The notes below the pieces were generated by a model. The model was not told the DNA's origin. It was given only the letters and a program-made list of their open reading frames with translations, and did not search any database. Positions 7,653 to 16,489 of a stretch of DNA of 64,000 nucleotides are shown in pieces. A program made the position numbers and the translations under genes. How positions within the stretch are numbered: position 1 is the first letter of the stretch; each line of letters opens with the position of its first letter. Origin of the DNA: an uncultured Eubacteriales bacterium (lineage in GTDB: Bacteria; Bacillota; Clostridia; Christensenellales; Aristaeellaceae); assembly GCA_902781095.1 (NCBI GenBank), contig CACZHW010000008.1, positions 42,020 through 106,019 of the forward strand. Direction: 5' to 3'.

Positions 7653-8891
7653 TCAGTAGTTGACGTTCCAGGTGGAGACGTAGCCCACGCCGCCGTCGAT
7701 GAAGATCATGCAGACGTTGTCGCCGTACTGCAGCATCCTTGCCTGCTTGCCGTTCGAATAGGTGGCCTTGAGGCTTGTCAGCTTTGCGTCGTTATAGACG
7801 TTGATGGCGCTGCCGCCGCCGGCCGCGGGGGCGAGGGAGATCATCTGGCCTGCGCTGGGGCCGCCGTCCACCGGGCCGTATTCGGAGGGCTTGGGCGTCG
7901 CGGTGGGGACGGGCGTCAGGTACTCCACATAGGGGTCGTGGTAGGGCGTCGCTGTCGGCATCGGATTGATCCCGCCAAAGCGCAGGTACTGCGTCATCAT
8001 GTAGCCGTGGATGCCGTCCACATACACCTCGCACCAGGTATTGCCGTGGGAGATGACGTGGACCTGCTTGCCGTTGTAATACTGGCCGAGGGAGCGGGAG
8101 GACTGGGAGGGGGACTCGCGCAGGTTCAGGACCTGTGTGCTCCTGGGGTTGTTGACCCAGGCGATGGAATAGTCCCGGTCGGGCCTGGGCGTCGGGGTGA
8201 TGACGGGCGCGGGCCGGCTGCCGTCCTCCGAGAGATAGCCGGAGGACATGAAGCCCGTCAGGCCGCCGCCCGAAATCCAGTACCAGCCGGTGCCCTTTAG
8301 CAGCACGGTGACCCGCGTGCCGGTGGACAGGGAGCCGAGCGTCCCGTACGAGAAGGACGGGCCGGAGCGGACGTTGACCTTGCCGCCGTTGCGGGTGACG
8401 ACGGTGGCGGAGGTCCCGCCGGTGTTGATGAGCGAGTTGTGAATGTACCCTTCCAGCGTCTGGCCGTACTGCGTCAGCCGCACGTAATACCAGTAGCCGG
8501 TCGTGCGCAGGATGGTCACCGGCGTGCCGGAGTTGACGCGCGTGACGATGCCCGTATCCAGCGAGGGGCCGGTGCGGAGGTTGACGTATCCGCCCGGCGC
8601 GTAGGCGACCGTGGCGCGGCCGCTGCCACGCTGGGAGAAGGTGAGGTAGCTGCCGGACATGTAGCCGCGCTTGCCGTCCGGCGTGGTGACGGGATACCAC
8701 TCGCCGGTGGGGTGGCCTTCCAGGCGGATCCACGTCCCGCCGCTGTAGCGGCCGAGGCTCCGGCTGGAGGCGGAGGGACGCTCCCGCAGGTTGAGCTTTC
8801 CGCTGGTGACGATCGCGTAATCCGCCGCCAGCGCCAGGCAGGGCAGAAGCACGGCGAGCAGCAGGAGTACGGCGAGCAGTTTCTTTTTCAT
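7653..8891 (-). CDS. Secreted protein with five bacterial SH3 domains
   Basis: The 412-residue protein starts MKKK with a signal peptide ending ALA-A. Four clear bacterial SH3 domains follow, each with an N-(L/V)-R-x-x-P-S core and a final GY(M/I) motif (about residues 24-85, 90-155, 160-220 and 240-305). A Thr-Pro linker leads to a weaker fifth copy at the C-terminus. Such domains bind peptidoglycan or wall peptides. No catalytic domain is present, so it is likely a wall-bound structural or adaptor protein. A second ATG lies 6 nt upstream at 8897. The GGGGG run at 8900-8904 is better spaced for 8891. Confidence 0.85.
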   Translation of the reverse strand: MKKKLLAVLLLLAVLLPCLALAADYAIVTSGKLNLRERPSASSRSLGRYSGGTWIRLEGHPTGEWYPVTTPDGKRGYMSGSYLTFSQRGSGRATVAYAPGGYVNLRTGPSLDTGIVTRVNSGTPVTILRTTGYWYYVRLTQYGQTLEGYIHNSLINTGGTSATVVTRNGGKVNVRSGPSFSYGTLGSLSTGTRVTVLLKGTGWYWISGGGLTGFMSSGYLSEDGSRPAPVITPTPRPDRDYSIAWVNNPRSTQVLNLRESPSQSSRSLGQYYNGKQVHVISHGNTWCEVYVDGIHGYMMTQYLRFGGINPMPTATPYHDPYVEYLTPVPTATPKPSEYGPVDGGPSAGQMISLAPAAGGGSAINVYNDAKLTSLKATYSNGKQARMLQYGDNVCMIFIDGGVGYVSTWNVNY

Positions 8892-8969
8892 CTTCATGTC
8901 CCCCTTGTCGGTTCCTTCATCCATCAGACGGACGAGGACGCCGGGTTTATCCCGGCAGGAATTGTTTTT

Positions 8970-8978
8970 ATTATACCA
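8970..8978 (-). promoter_or_regulatory. Extended -10 promoter of the five-SH3 gene
   Basis: The minus strand reads TGGTATAAT, an extended -10 element, about 80 nt before the start codon. No good -35 is visible. Confidence 0.6.
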
Positions 8979-9004
8979 CAGGGTTTCTCCCGGCGCTACC
9001 CGCG

Positions 9005-9033
9005 TTGACTTTTCCCCGGCGCGAGGGTACACT
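9005..9033 (+). promoter_or_regulatory. Promoter of the pseudouridine synthase gene
   Basis: TTGACT (9005-9010) and TACACT (9028-9033) are spaced by 17 bp, 35 nt before ATG 9069. Confidence 0.75.
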
Positions 9034-9068
9034 GGACGCAGCTTATATCCGCATACGGGAGGGAAAGG

Positions 9069-9953
9069 ATGCGCAGGCTTGTCTATACCGTCCTGCCGGA
9101 GGAGGAAGGCCGCACCGTGCGCAGCCTGGCGCCGCGGCGCTTCTCCCTGGGGGAGCACGCGTTCCGCCGCCTCAAGGCGCAGGGCCGGGTCCGGGTGAAC
9201 GGGGAGAGCGTGCACGCCTCCCGTGTACTGCACGCGGGCGACGTGCTGGAGGTGTTGCTGGAGAGCGGGGAAGGCCGTGAAACGGGCAGCCTGCCCGCCG
9301 AATACAGGGGCTGTGCCGTCCGCTACCGGGACGAGGACCTGATCGTCGTCTCCAAGGCCGCGCCGATGCCGACGCTGCCGGGCGCGTACAACCGCAACGA
9401 CACGCTGCGGGAGGCGCTGTGCGTCCTTCTGGGGGAGAATCCGGACGCCTTCCGCTACCACCCGGTGAACCGGCTGGACAAGGGGACGAGCGGCCTTATG
9501 GCCGTGGCGTGCCACGATCACGCGCAGCGCCTGCTCTCGCAGCAGCTGCACACGGACGCGTTTGTCCGCGAGTACCTGGCGGTGACGCAGGGCGTTCCGT
9601 CCCGGGAAGAGGGCCTCATCGACGCGCCCATCGCCAGGGCGGGGGAGGGCGCCAGGCGGTGCGTTTCGCCCGCGGGACAGCCGGCGCGCACGCACTACCG
9701 CGTGGAGCGGGTTTCCGGCGGCCGGGCGCTGATCCGCCTGCGGCTGGAGACGGGCAGGACGCACCAGATCCGCGTGCACCTTTCGTCCATCGGCTGCCCG
9801 GTCTGCGGCGATTACCTGTACGGAACGGAGCTGCCGCAGCTGCACGGCCGCTTCGCCCTGCACTCGGCCCGGCTTTGCTGCAGACAGCCCGTGACGGGGG
9901 AGCGCATCGATATAACGGAGCCGCTGCCTCAGGAGCTGGAGAGTCTCCTTTAA
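9069..9953 (+). CDS. RluA-family pseudouridine synthase
   Basis: It isomerises uridine to pseudouridine in rRNA or tRNA. The 294-residue protein has an N-terminal S4-like RNA-binding part (LKAQGRVRVNGE, HAGDVLEV). The catalytic motif is NRLDKGTSGLM, in which Asp is the nucleophile. A C-terminal GRTHQIRVHL block is typical of the RluA/RluD branch. The target uridine cannot be told from sequence. It has its own promoter and is convergent with tex across a bidirectional terminator. Confidence 0.92.
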   Translation: MRRLVYTVLPEEEGRTVRSLAPRRFSLGEHAFRRLKAQGRVRVNGESVHASRVLHAGDVLEVLLESGEGRETGSLPAEYRGCAVRYRDEDLIVVSKAAPMPTLPGAYNRNDTLREALCVLLGENPDAFRYHPVNRLDKGTSGLMAVACHDHAQRLLSQQLHTDAFVREYLAVTQGVPSREEGLIDAPIARAGEGARRCVSPAGQPARTHYRVERVSGGRALIRLRLETGRTHQIRVHLSSIGCPVCGDYLYGTELPQLHGRFALHSARLCCRQPVTGERIDITEPLPQELESLL

Positions 9954-9966
9954 CCCGCAAATCAAA

Positions 9967-10020
9967 GGCGGCAGAGGGTTTCATCTGCCGCCTGTCAGCC
10001 GGCCCGGCCGGCTTTATTTT
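9967..10020. terminator. Bidirectional terminator between the pseudouridine synthase gene and tex
   Basis: Stem GGCGGCAGA/TCTGCCGCC (9967-9992), read on the minus strand, ends in TTTGATTT and serves tex. A second GC hairpin (9997-10013) followed by TTTATTTTTT serves the plus strand. Confidence 0.75.
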
Positions 10021-12245
10021 TTGCCCTTCACCATGGTCAGGGCGATGCGCTTTCTGGCAACGTCCACGTCCACGACCCAGACGGTGACGATGTCGCCCAC
10101 GTGAACCGCTTCCGATGGATGGCGGATAAAGCGGTCCGACAGGCGGGAGATGTGCACGAGGCCGTCCTGGTGGACGCCGATATCCACGAACGCGCCGAAG
10201 TCGGTCACGTTGCGCACCGTTCCCTTCAGTTCCATGCCGGGGGTGAGGTCCTTAAGGTCCATCACGTCCGTGCGCAGCAGGGGCGGAGGCAGCTCGTCGC
10301 GCGGGTCGCGGCCGGGGCGCTCCAGCTCCGAGGCGATGTCGCGCAGCGTCAGTTCGCCGGTGCCCAGCTCCGCGGCGAGCTTCGACATCCCCTCGGCCTC
10401 GCATCGGGCGAGGAAACCAGGAATGCCGCCGCGGGAGAGCTCTTCGGCGCTGACGCCCATGCGCGTGAGCAGCGCGCGGGCGGCGGCGTAGCTCTCCGGG
10501 TGGACGGCCGTGGCGTCCAGCGGCTCCTTGCCGTGCACGCGCAGGAAGCCGGCGCACTGCTGGAAGGCCTTGGGCCCCAGCTTGGGCACCTTCTTCAGCT
10601 GTGCGCGGCTGGAAAGGCCGTTTTCCTCCCGGTAAGCGACGATGCTGCGCGCCAGCGTCTCGCCGATGCCCGCCACGTGGGAGAGCAGCTCCACCGAGGC
10701 GGTCGCCGCGTCTACGCCGACGGAGGAGACGCAGGACTCCACCACGCCGGAGAGGGCGGAGGAGAGCTGCGCGGGCTTCAGGTCGTGCTGGTACTGGCCG
10801 ACGCCGATGCCCCTGGGGTCGATCTTGATGAGCTCCGCCAGCGGGTCCTGCAGGCGCCGGGCGATCGAGATCGCGCCGCGTTCCAGCACGTCGTATCCGG
10901 GCAGCTCCTTTGCCGCGGCCTCGGAGGCGGACCAGATGGACGCGCCGGCCTCGTTTACGATCATGTACGATACGCCGGGCAGCGAGTGCAGCAGGGAGGC
11001 GATGAACTGCTCGCTCTCCCGGGAGGCGGTGCCGTTGCCGATGGCCACGGCGGTGACGTGGTTGCGCCGGATGAGGCCGCCGACCAGCGCTTCCTCCCGC
11101 TGCCGTTGGTACTCCTTCATGGGCAGGGTAAAGTGGCCGATGGCGGTCTCCAGGACGCGGCCGTTTTCGTCCACGACGGCCAGCTTGCAGCCGTTGCGGA
11201 AGCCGGGATCGACGCCCAGGGTGACGCGCCCGCGGACAGGCGGCTGCATCAGCAGCTCGCGCAGGTTTTCGGCGAAGACGCGGATGGCCCCCTCATTCGC
11301 GCGGTCGGTCATCTCGCTGCGCAGCTCCCGCTCCAGCGAGGGCTCGATGAGGCGCTCCCAGGCGTCCTTCCCGGCCTCGCGCACCTGCTGTGCGCAGGGG
11401 GAGGAACCGCGGACGGCCGTCCGGGCGATGATGTCTTCCGCGCCCGCGTCGTCGCATGCGACCGAAACGCGCAGCAGGCCTTCCTTTTCGCCGCGGTTGA
11501 GGGCGAGAATGCGGTGATTGGCGGCGCGCAGCACGGGCTCCCTGTAGTCCGCGTACTGCAGATAGGTCTCCGCCGCGTGGCGGACCGGCGCGCGCCTTGC
11601 GCCTGGCTCCTCCTCGTCCGGGTCATCGGACTCGGCGGCTTTCGCCTTCTTTGCGCCTTTCTCTTCGATCAGCGCGCTCTCGAGCACGCCGGTGCGGCGG
11701 ACGAGCGCGCGCAGGGAGGCGCGCAGGTCGGCGTCGTCCGCGAACCGCTCCGCCAGGATGTCCCGCGCCATGCGCAGCGCGGTTTCCGTATCCGGGACGC
11801 CGTTTTCCTCCGAGACGTACGAGGCGGCCAGCGCTTCGGGGTCGTCTGAAGGGGACTGGCGCAGCAGCGCCTCCGCCAGCGGCTCCAGCCCCTTTTCCCG
11901 GGCGATGCTGGCGCGCGTGCGGCGCTTGGGCCGGTAAGGGAGGTACAGGTCTTCCAGCTGGGAGAGCGTCGTCGCGGCGGCCAGCCTGGCCGAAAGCTCC
12001 GGCGTCAGCTTGCCCTGCTCCGCGATGGAGGCCTCGATCTTCGCGCGGCGGTCTTCCATGCCGCGCAGATAGGAGAGTCGCTCTTCCAGCGCGCGCAGGC
12101 GCGTGTCGTCCATGGCACCGGTCTGCTCTTTGCGGTAGCGGGCGATAAAGGGGATGGTATTTCCCTCGTCCAGCATGCCGGCGACGGTGGCGACGACCGC
12201 CTCGCTCGTTTCAAATTCCTTCGCCAGTACGGCGTTGATGTTCAT
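10014..12245 (-). CDS. tex: Tex-family S1 RNA-binding transcription accessory protein
   Basis: Tex proteins bind nucleic acid and influence transcription. The 743-residue length is normal. The N-terminal helical region contains GNTIPFIARYRKEQTG. The YqgF-like RNase-H fold contains TLGVDPGFRNGCK (about residue 365), and helix-hairpin-helix segments follow. A C-terminal S1 domain contains VRNVTDFGAFVDIG. A charged stretch around residues 215-235 (KKAKAAESDDPDEEE) looks like a lineage-specific insert. GGAGG precedes ATG 12245 at normal distance and a good promoter lies upstream. Confidence 0.95.
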   Translation of the reverse strand: MNINAVLAKEFETSEAVVATVAGMLDEGNTIPFIARYRKEQTGAMDDTRLRALEERLSYLRGMEDRRAKIEASIAEQGKLTPELSARLAAATTLSQLEDLYLPYRPKRRTRASIAREKGLEPLAEALLRQSPSDDPEALAASYVSEENGVPDTETALRMARDILAERFADDADLRASLRALVRRTGVLESALIEEKGAKKAKAAESDDPDEEEPGARRAPVRHAAETYLQYADYREPVLRAANHRILALNRGEKEGLLRVSVACDDAGAEDIIARTAVRGSSPCAQQVREAGKDAWERLIEPSLERELRSEMTDRANEGAIRVFAENLRELLMQPPVRGRVTLGVDPGFRNGCKLAVVDENGRVLETAIGHFTLPMKEYQRQREEALVGGLIRRNHVTAVAIGNGTASRESEQFIASLLHSLPGVSYMIVNEAGASIWSASEAAAKELPGYDVLERGAISIARRLQDPLAELIKIDPRGIGVGQYQHDLKPAQLSSALSGVVESCVSSVGVDAATASVELLSHVAGIGETLARSIVAYREENGLSSRAQLKKVPKLGPKAFQQCAGFLRVHGKEPLDATAVHPESYAAARALLTRMGVSAEELSRGGIPGFLARCEAEGMSKLAAELGTGELTLRDIASELERPGRDPRDELPPPLLRTDVMDLKDLTPGMELKGTVRNVTDFGAFVDIGVHQDGLVHISRLSDRFIRHPSEAVHVGDIVTVWVVDVDVARKRIALTMVKGKK

Positions 12246-12312
12246 CGCGTTTCCTCCGTTCGTTTGGGCGTAGGGCTTAAAAAAACAGCGCTTCCGCTGT
12301 GTTTGCCGCGCT

Positions 12313-12341
12313 ATTATAGCGCATTTGGGGGCGGGTGGCAA
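12313..12341 (-). promoter_or_regulatory. Promoter of tex
   Basis: On the minus strand TTGCCA (12336-12341) and TATAAT (12313-12318) are separated by 17 bp. Confidence 0.75.
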
Positions 12342-12376
12342 GAAAGGTGCGGCGCCCCGGATGACCGGGGCGCCGC
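12341..12376 (-). terminator. Terminator of the PPK2 gene
   Basis: A 12-bp perfect stem (GCGGCGCCCCGG) with a 4-nt loop lies right after the kinase stop and is followed by ACCTTTCTT. It overlaps the -35 of tex. Confidence 0.75.
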
Positions 12377-12382
12377 TTTCAA

Positions 12383-13864
12383 TCAGCCTTTTTCCCTGCA
12401 GGCCTTTTTAATGGCATCCACGACGATGCCCAGGGCCTTGACGCGCGCGTACTTTTTGTCGTTGCTCTCCAGGATGTGCCAGGGCGCAAAAGCCGTACTC
12501 GTCTTTTGCAGCATCTCGTCCACGGCCTGCTCGTAGAGATCCCACTTTTCACGGTTGCGCCAGTCCTCGTCGGTGATCTTCCAGCGCTTCTCCGGCGTGT
12601 TCTGCCGCTCGGTAAAGCGCGCCAACTGGGTGTCGCTGTCAATCTGCACCCAGAATTTGAGGATGACGGCGCCCCAGTCGGACAGCTCCTTCTCAAATTC
12701 GTTGATCTCGTTGTAGGCGCGCTGCCAGTCGTTCTCGCTGCAGAAGCCTTCCAGCCGCTCCACCATGACGCGGCCGTACCACGTCCGGTCGAAGATGGCG
12801 ATATGGCCGTCCTTGGGCAGCCGCGTCCAGAAGCGCCAGAGGAAGTGCCGCGCCTTTTCGTGCGGCTCCGGGCTGGCGATGGGATGGACCTCGTAGCCGC
12901 GCGGGTCCAGCGCGCTGGCGATGCGCTTGATGTTGCCGCCCTTGCCTGCGGCGTCCCAGCCTTCGTAGGCGATGACGACGGGGATCTTTTTGCGGTAGAG
13001 CTCGTTGTGCAGCTCGCGCAGCTCCTTCTGCAGGCTGTCCAGCTGCCGGTCGTACGTCTCCTCTTCCAGCACCTTGTCGGCGAGCGGGACGTCGCGAAGG
13101 CGCGGCATCTGCACCAGCGGGAAGGTGTTCTGCAGGACGGGAACGGCGAGGCTGTGGTTTTTGAGGGCCGTCTCAATGCCCTGGTTGAGGAAGCGGAGCA
13201 CCTGCAGCTCGGCCCACTTGCGGTCCTTCGCGTCGATGACATACCAAGGGGAAGAGGAGGGATTGGTGTCGGAGAGATACTGCTCGTAGACGGGCAGCGC
13301 TTCGTCATAATGGCGGTTCTCCCACAGGTCGCCCTCGCTCACGCGCCAGCGCGTGTTCTTGTCCGCTTCCAGGGCGCGCAGGCGCTTTTCCTGCTCCTTT
13401 TTGCTGATGTGGAAGAAGAACTTCATGACGAGGTAGCCGTTGTCCGTGAGCGAGCGCTCCGTCGTGTTGATGCTGCGGATGCGCATGCGGTACTCCGCCT
13501 CGGAGAGCTTGCCGCCGAGCCGCCGTTCGGTCACCTCGTGCATCCAGTAATCGTCGAAGAAGGTGAACTTGCCCGCCTCCGGGATCTCCAGAAGGTAACG
13601 GCGCAGGAAGGGGTAGCGCTTCTCCTCCGGCGTGGGCTTTGCCATGGTGCGGACGCGGAAGAACCGGGGATCGATGTTCTTGATGACCCGGCCGATGATG
13701 CTGCCCTTCCCGGCCGCGCCCCAGCCCTCGAAGATGACCATGACCGGCAGTTTCGCGTCCTTGATCTTCATCTGGGAGGCGAACAGCTTGTCCTGTTCCG
13801 CTTTCAATTCCTCTGCCAGCTGTGCCGCTTCCGGCGGCACCGACTTTACAAAATCCTTCAGCAT
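12383..13864 (-). CDS. pap: Polyphosphate:AMP phosphotransferase (tandem PPK2 domains)
   Basis: The enzyme makes ADP from AMP with polyphosphate as donor. At 493 residues it carries two PPK2 domains. The first has Walker A EGWGAAGKGS (about residue 46) and the second EGWDAAGKGG (about 302). In the second, the Walker B/lid motif IFDRTWYGRV keeps the catalytic Asp-Arg pair. The first reads FFDDYWMHEV and lacks the Arg, so it is probably a non-catalytic structural domain, as described for two-domain PPK2 enzymes. It has a separate terminator and no operon partner. Confidence 0.9.
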   Translation of the reverse strand: MLKDFVKSVPPEAAQLAEELKAEQDKLFASQMKIKDAKLPVMVIFEGWGAAGKGSIIGRVIKNIDPRFFRVRTMAKPTPEEKRYPFLRRYLLEIPEAGKFTFFDDYWMHEVTERRLGGKLSEAEYRMRIRSINTTERSLTDNGYLVMKFFFHISKKEQEKRLRALEADKNTRWRVSEGDLWENRHYDEALPVYEQYLSDTNPSSSPWYVIDAKDRKWAELQVLRFLNQGIETALKNHSLAVPVLQNTFPLVQMPRLRDVPLADKVLEEETYDRQLDSLQKELRELHNELYRKKIPVVIAYEGWDAAGKGGNIKRIASALDPRGYEVHPIASPEPHEKARHFLWRFWTRLPKDGHIAIFDRTWYGRVMVERLEGFCSENDWQRAYNEINEFEKELSDWGAVILKFWVQIDSDTQLARFTERQNTPEKRWKITDEDWRNREKWDLYEQAVDEMLQKTSTAFAPWHILESNDKKYARVKALGIVVDAIKKACREKG

Positions 13865-13905
13865 CCTTATCGCTCCCTTCGTTAGAAAGTATCGGGCGGC
13901 GGCGT

Positions 13906-14361
13906 TCAGGCGAGGTAACCCAGCATCTGCGCCGGGTTTTCCGCCGCTTTCACCTTGTCCAGCGCGCGCACGATGATACCGTTCTCGTCGATGAGGTAGG
14001 TCGTGCGCACCACGCCCATCGTCACCTTGCCGTAGTTCTTCTTTTCCTTCCAGACGTCGTAAGTCTGTAAGACCTGCTTCTCCGGATCGGAGAGCAGGGT
14101 GAAGGGCAGGCCGTACTGCTCCTCAAACTTCTTATGCGAGGCGACGCTGTCTTTGCTGACCCCCAGCACGACGGCGCCTTTTTCGCGGAAAAGCGGGAAC
14201 AGCTCGCCAAAGGCGCAGGCCTGTTTCGTGCAGCCGCTTGTCATGTCCTTGGGATAGAAGTACAGGATGACCTTCTGCCCGCGGTAGTCGGAAAGGGTGT
14301 GCAGCTCTCCGTTCTGGTCGGGCAGGGTAAAATCCGGGGCAGGGGTACCGGTTTCCAGCAT
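13906..14361 (-). CDS. bcp: Thiol peroxidase of the Bcp/AhpC-TSA family
   Basis: It reduces hydrogen peroxide and organic peroxides with thioredoxin-type reductants. The 151-residue thioredoxin fold has the active-site segment TSGCTKQAC. The first Cys is peroxidatic and the second, five residues on, is the resolving Cys of the two-Cys Bcp type. The motif PAPDFTLPDQNG at the N-terminus is typical. It lies 41 nt upstream of the PPK2 gene on the same strand, so both may share a transcript. Confidence 0.93.
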   Translation of the reverse strand: MLETGTPAPDFTLPDQNGELHTLSDYRGQKVILYFYPKDMTSGCTKQACAFGELFPLFREKGAVVLGVSKDSVASHKKFEEQYGLPFTLLSDPEKQVLQTYDVWKEKKNYGKVTMGVVRTTYLIDENGIIVRALDKVKAAENPAQMLGYLA

Positions 14362-14479
14362 GGCGTTTACCTCCTTTGGCGTCTGTGCACAACTGACAGC
14401 TTATCATATACAGTATACCATGAGATGCGCCGCCTGACCAGCCAGAGGAGCCTTCAAAGCCTTTGAACAGCACATTTTT

Positions 14480-14496
14480 TTCTGATATGATCAGAA
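14480..14496. promoter_or_regulatory. Inverted repeat TTCTGA-N5-TCAGAA
   Basis: A perfect 6-bp inverted repeat lies 15 nt upstream of the -35 element of the desulfidase-like gene. It has the form of an activator or repressor site. Confidence 0.4.
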
Positions 14497-14511
14497 ATAT
14501 GTCAGAAGCCA

Positions 14512-14540
14512 TTGACAACCGCTTTTCCGGATTTTACAAT
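14512..14540 (+). promoter_or_regulatory. Promoter of the cysteine-desulfidase-like gene
   Basis: TTGACA (14512-14517) and TACAAT (14535-14540) are separated by 17 bp. The 5' untranslated region is about 80 nt. Confidence 0.85.
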
Positions 14541-14626
14541 GATTTCAGCGTTGTATGAAGGCGGCCAGTCCGCCGTTTATCACCCGCACCCGCCCTGGTC
14601 AGGCGTACCGGAAAGGAGAAAGCACC

Positions 14627-15898
14627 ATGGATCAGAAGATTTACGAGAGCTATGTCGCCATCCTGCGGCATGAGCTCGTCCCCGCACTCGGCTGTACGGA
14701 GCCCATCGCCATCGCCTTTGCATCTGCCAAGGTGAGGGAAGTGATGGGCTGCATGCCGGAGCATCTGACCGCGTATCTGAGCGGCAACATCATCAAGAAC
14801 GTGAAGAGCGTGGTCGTGCCCAATTCCGGCGGCGAGCGGGGCATCGAAATCGCGGCCACGCTGGGCTGCGTCGGCGGCGATGCTTCGATGGACTTTGAGG
14901 TGCTGACCAGGGTGACGCCGGAGGACATCGCCCTCGCAAAGAAGCTGGTGCACGAGGGCTTCTGCACGGCCAAATATGCGGAAGGGGAGGACAATCTCTA
15001 CATCCGGATCGACGCCGTGTGCGGCGAAAAGACGGCGAGCGTCACCGTGGAACACGAGCACACGCATATCACGAAGATCGAAAAGGACGGGGTGACGCTT
15101 TTCTGCGACCGCGGCGGCTTTACGACCGGCGGTGAGAGCAAAGAGAAGGAGACCCTGAACGTCCGTGACATCCTGGCCTTCGCGGAGCAGGTGAAGGTGG
15201 AGGACGTCCGTCCCATCCTGGAGCGGCAGATCCGGCTGAACACCGCAATCTCCGAGGAGGGCCTGAAGGGCGCCTACGGCGAGGCCGTTGGCCATACGCT
15301 GATGGCTGTGGAAGGCGACAGGGTGGAAGGCCGGGCGGCTGCGCGGGCCGCCGCGGGCAGCGACGCGCGCATGAACGGCTGCTCCATGCCGGTGGTCATC
15401 AATTCCGGCAGCGGCAACCAGGGCATGACGATTACCCTGCCGGTCTGCGAATACGCGAAGACCTGGGGCAAGGACGAGGAGACGCTGCTGCGCGCCCTTG
15501 CGCTGGCGAACCTCATCTCCGTGCACATCAAGCGGCACATCGGCAACCTCTCCGCGTTCTGCGGCGCGGTGAGCGCGGGCTGCGGTGCGGCCTGCGGCAT
15601 CGCCTGGATGGACGGGTGCACTTACGAGCAGATCTGCATGACGATCACCAACACGCTGTGCAACGTGGGCGGCATGGTGTGCGACGGCGCCAAGAGCTCC
15701 TGCGCGGCGAAGATCGCCTCCGCCGTCAACGCCGGCACGCTGTCCTACCGCATGGCGAAGGAAGGCCACGCCTTCCAGCCGGGCGAGGGCCTCGTGGGCC
15801 GCGACATCGAGGAGACCATCGAAAACATCGGGCGCATGGGCCGCGAGGGCATGCACGCTACGGATGTGGAAATCCTCAACATCATGGTCGGCAACTGA
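14627..15898 (+). CDS. L-cysteine desulfidase / L-serine dehydratase alpha-like protein (UPF0597, CyuA-like)
   Basis: Members cleave L-cysteine to pyruvate, ammonia and sulfide, or dehydrate serine, with a [4Fe-4S] cluster. The 423-residue protein opens with VPALGCTEPIAIAFA, which holds the first conserved Cys. It contains Gly/Cys-rich segments NSGSGNQGM, FCGAVSAGCGAACG and MVCDGAKSSCA, which supply the remaining cluster Cys candidates. AAAGGAG precedes ATG 14627. It stands alone under a strong promoter. Substrate assignment between cysteine and serine is from family knowledge only. Confidence 0.85.
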   Translation: MDQKIYESYVAILRHELVPALGCTEPIAIAFASAKVREVMGCMPEHLTAYLSGNIIKNVKSVVVPNSGGERGIEIAATLGCVGGDASMDFEVLTRVTPEDIALAKKLVHEGFCTAKYAEGEDNLYIRIDAVCGEKTASVTVEHEHTHITKIEKDGVTLFCDRGGFTTGGESKEKETLNVRDILAFAEQVKVEDVRPILERQIRLNTAISEEGLKGAYGEAVGHTLMAVEGDRVEGRAAARAAAGSDARMNGCSMPVVINSGSGNQGMTITLPVCEYAKTWGKDEETLLRALALANLISVHIKRHIGNLSAFCGAVSAGCGAACGIAWMDGCTYEQICMTITNTLCNVGGMVCDGAKSSCAAKIASAVNAGTLSYRMAKEGHAFQPGEGLVGRDIEETIENIGRMGREGMHATDVEILNIMVGN

Positions 15899-15916
15899 TA
15901 AAGAGGACGTCTTCGG

Positions 15917-16066
15917 CGGAGGATCGTCTGGGGCGTGAGAGTCCTGTCCGGGGGTGAACCGCCGTTTCCCGTGCATTGCACGGAGGGCAGTGACAGGGCG
16001 GGCTTATCTGGCCGGCACGGCATGAGCGACGAGGCGATACAGAACCTGATGGAAAAGCTGAGGTAA
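15917..16066 (+). pseudogene. Relic of a protein-tyrosine/serine phosphatase gene
   Basis: The reading frame ending in TAA at 16064-16066 has no convincing start. It encodes the phosphatase P-loop HCTEGSDRAG (nt 15974-16003), matching the HC-x5-R signature of the tyrosine/serine phosphatase family (HCTAGKDRTG-type). After the P-loop only about 20 residues remain (ending MEKLR), whereas intact family members continue much further. The upstream part is short and unlike a phosphatase. The best reading is a deleted gene. A chance match is possible but unlikely for a motif this specific. Confidence 0.5.
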
Positions 16067-16088
16067 GCAGACTGCCCATTTGGCACAT

Positions 16089-16130
16089 AAAAAAGAAATC
16101 CTTTTTGCCCATGCGGCAAAGGGGATTTCC
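16089..16130 (-). terminator. Terminator of the small basic protein gene
   Basis: On the minus strand an imperfect hairpin (GAAATCC..CCTTTGCC / GGCAAA..GGATTTC) ends in a run of T. Confidence 0.7.
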
Positions 16131-16145
16131 TTTTGTGTGCCTTTT

Positions 16146-16427
16146 TCAGAAGAGCGACGAGATCAGCAGGATCAGGATCGTAACAGATCCCAGGACGGAA
16201 ACCAGGCACCCGGACGTGGCCTGCTTCAGAAACTTGAAGGGCCTGTTGACGTCCGCGCGGGTCCGCTCGTATTTACCGAACAGCCCGCCCGTTATCGTAT
16301 TGAGAAACTTGCGCTTCCGCCCGGATTTGGTCGTCGGAATCCCTGTCGTCCTGGCGATGTTCCGCTTGACCTTCGTAATGCCGAGGGCAGTCTTCAATGA
16401 AGGTCTGCGGCGTCTGATGAGTTTCAT
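16146..16427 (-). CDS. Small basic protein with C-terminal membrane segment
   Basis: The 93-residue product starts MKLIRRRRPSLK, with GGGGAGG 5 nt before ATG 16427. The first two thirds are strongly basic (KTALGITKVKRNIARTTG, TTKSGRKRKF). The last about 20 residues are hydrophobic (VLGSVTILILLISSLF), giving a tail-anchored topology with a positive cytosolic part. I recall similar unnamed proteins in Clostridia but no function. Its own promoter and terminator make it a monocistronic gene. Confidence 0.7.
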   Translation of the reverse strand: MKLIRRRRPSLKTALGITKVKRNIARTTGIPTTKSGRKRKFLNTITGGLFGKYERTRADVNRPFKFLKQATSGCLVSVLGSVTILILLISSLF

Positions 16428-16489
16428 AAAAACCTCCCCAACTGCTGCTGACAAATGTCGAGCTAAACGCTCTTGCTACCGACAGGATT

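Noticed and set aside
8898..9965. A much longer frame for the five-SH3 gene, extending upstream over the pseudouridine synthase gene
   Set aside because: The signal peptide and ribosome-binding site fix the start at 8891 or 8897. The upstream part is antisense to a clearly conserved gene and has no protein-like motifs.
10101..11849. A 582-codon open frame antisense to tex
   Set aside because: It is a by-product of GC-rich codon use. It shows no family motifs and no ribosome-binding site, while tex on the other strand is fully conserved.
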